DNA of 64,000 bases from Entomortierella parvispora (taxonomy: Eukaryota; Mortierellomycota; Mortierellomycetes; Mortierellales; Mortierellaceae): the NCBI GenBank assembly GCA_963573315.1, contig OY752144.1, forward strand, positions 1,606,501-1,670,500, written 5' to 3'. The stretch's first letter is position 1; the number at the start of each line of letters is the position of its first letter. Below are positions 62,788-64,000 of this stretch, in pieces. Made by a program: the position numbers and the translations under genes. The notes below the pieces were generated by a model. It was not told the origin of the DNA. It did no database searches and worked only from the letters and a program-made list of their open reading frames with translations.

Positions 62788-63011
62788 TTTGATGAATTGA
62801 TGGTTTCGAAGGGAGGAAGAGCCACAGCAACACCGCCGTCCCAGAAATTTATACTCCCAAGCGAAAAAAAGAAAAAAACGTGACTGCCTCTCCCAAGCCT
62901 CCCTCCCCCAAAACAGCATCAACCGCAGCCAGCATGCTGTCCATTGCCCTGCCTTCCTTTGTCCTGCTTGACCTTGCCTCGCCGTCCTCATTTCATTCCA
63001 CATCTCTTGCA
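62788..63011. promoter_or_regulatory. Bidirectional promoter RPL10A / RPC11
   Basis: Only 224 bp separate the divergent start codons of a ribosomal protein gene and an RNA polymerase III subunit gene, so the two share one promoter region. The left part is A/T-rich (TTTATA near 62850), the right part pyrimidine-rich. Coordinate control of ribosome and tRNA/5S production would make sense but is inference. Confidence 0.6.
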
Positions 63012-63579
63012 ATGTACTTTTGTCCAAACTGCTCTAATCTGCTGCTGGTGCAGTCTGATGGCGCCCAGCAACAACTCTATTGCCAAACCTGCCCCTACAT
63101 CTTCCCAGTGGTCAAAACCGTACGTTTTATTTTTCAGCGTGGCAACCATCTTTCAAACCGAAGAATCAAGGAGACAAGAGGGGAAGATGCCATCGACAAG
63201 ATACCGTACGCTCACTATCACATTTATATTGGATTTGAATAGATCGTGCAGCGCAAAAAACTGGATCGGAAACAGGTCGACGATGTCCTTGGAGGAGATG
63301 AGGCTTGGGCCAACGTGGATCAAACTGAAGGTATTTGAGCAACGACGATACCAACGGTCGTCATACTCCATGGAGGTATAGGAGACGCTGCAAGATGATA
63401 TCATGGGGATCTAACTCTCCAAAAAAAACCTTTTTTCCCGGACCCTATTAGCTTCTTGCCCAAGATGCGAACACGACCGCGCTTACTACATGCAGATCCA
63501 AACGCGCTCTGCTGATGAGCCTATGACGACCTTCTACAAATGTTGCGAGCTCAGCTGCGGATGGCAATGGAAGGAGTAA
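63012..63579 (+). CDS. RPC11: DNA-directed RNA polymerase III subunit RPC11 (POLR3K)
   Basis: Exons 63012-63119, 63243-63330 and 63452-63579 give 107 aa. Two zinc ribbons are clear: C-P-N-C-S-N and C-Q-T-C-P-Y at the N-terminus, and C-P-R-C with C-C-E-L-S-C-G at the C-terminus. The C-terminal ribbon holds Q-T-R-S-A-D-E-P-M-T-T-F-Y-K-C-C, including the acidic D-E pair that cleaves RNA in the Pol III active centre, as in TFIIS. RPC11 is needed for transcript cleavage, termination and reinitiation of Pol III. Human POLR3K is 108 aa, so it is full length. The upstream frame before 63012 is part of the leader. Confidence 0.95.
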
Positions 63580-63717
63580 ATAACCAGGGTTCCAGGAAAC
63601 TTGCAGAAACAGGACGTCTTCATCATCACAACACGGACAACTTATACAACATACAACACGCAAACCCCACAACTGTTCAACAGTAGAGTCTCAATCCCCA
63701 CTTGTATTATAAATTTT

Positions 63718-64000
63718 TCAAAATGTCAACAGAGCGTTCCTTTTTTTGCCGACTAATTGTCCAATGATCAGGAAAAGGGTCAGTGGAAATGCAGCAGGAT
63801 GTTGCTTTTCAACAGACATCAAGTCAAGAAGCCCCTCAAACAAAAAACGATAGAGGTCTACTTACGAGGATAAACGACCAAGGTCGAGGCAAAGAGTCCG
63901 ACTGCGATTCCAAGTGCAACGACAATCATTTGCAGAGCAAAAGCCGTTCCTTGGGACGCATTCCCAGCCTGATCCAGCAACAGTAGTGATGAGCGCACAC
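63718..64000 (-). CDS. Prm10/ThrE-family membrane protein, 3' part (cut by window edge)
   Basis: Only the end of the gene is inside the window: exon 64000-63866 (continuing beyond the edge) and last exon 63752-63718. Together they read L-D-Q-A-G-N-A-S-Q-G-T-A-F-A-L-Q-M-I-V-V-A-L-G-I, then G-L-F-A-S-T-L-V-V-Y-P, then L-G-K-K-R-N-A-L-L-T-F and stop. This matches the last membrane helix and basic tail of the fungal DUF1212/DUF3815 (ThrE-like, Prm10) family of multi-pass membrane proteins, whose substrate in fungi is uncertain. The GTAAGT donor and TTAG acceptor join in phase 1. Identification rests on a short segment. Confidence 0.6.

Overview
The window is nuclear DNA of a filamentous fungus. 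Most genes are cut by several short introns with GT(A/G)(A/C)GT-type donors and (T/C)AG acceptors. Typical fungal genes are present: GT15 mannosyltransferase, HIS1, RRP17, mitochondrial HSP70 and a Prm10-type membrane protein. The intron density, the SMG9 and PLD6-like genes (absent from yeasts) and the TKL-like kinase with ankyrin repeats suggest an early-diverging lineage. My best guess is Mortierellomycota/Mucoromycota, but this is inference from gene content. No rRNA, tRNA, CRISPR array or intact transposon was seen.

Layout. 1.6-10.4 kb: TLC-domain membrane protein (-) divergent from a GT15 mannosyltransferase (+), then a FAD monooxygenase (-) divergent from an F-box protein (+). 10.5-22.6 kb: two almost identical pirin genes in inverted orientation (A at 10.5 kb, B at 21.7 kb). 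They enclose a 9.9-kb unit holding SMG9 (nonsense-mediated decay) and a kinase/proline-rich/ankyrin protein, both on the minus strand. 22.7-37.8 kb: a minus-strand run of CaM kinase, APP1-type lipid phosphatase, the Prp19-complex factor CDC5/CEF1, and a RhoGEF-PH-FYVE protein. 38.7-44.5 kb: a hypothetical gene, a third more diverged pirin (C), a PLD6/Zucchini-like phospholipase and RRP17. 46.8-57 kb: a gene-poor, repeat-rich stretch with a USP8-dimerisation-domain protein, a thioredoxin-fold protein lacking CxxC, and a possible frame-broken coding relic. 57.6-64 kb: housekeeping cluster of mitochondrial HSP70, HIS1, RPL10A, RPC11 and the 3' end of a Prm10/ThrE-type gene running off the right edge.

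The gene models were rebuilt by hand. Nearly every junction below keeps the frame and restores a conserved motif, so the exon coordinates are predictions supported by both signals. The most notable observation is at the pirin loci. Copies A and B match over 1073 bp including 213 bp of 5' flank, with only 5 mismatches clustered in 123 bp. The match stops at the last four codons, where every third base differs but the protein does not. That is the footprint of gene conversion between older paralogs rather than a simple fresh duplication.
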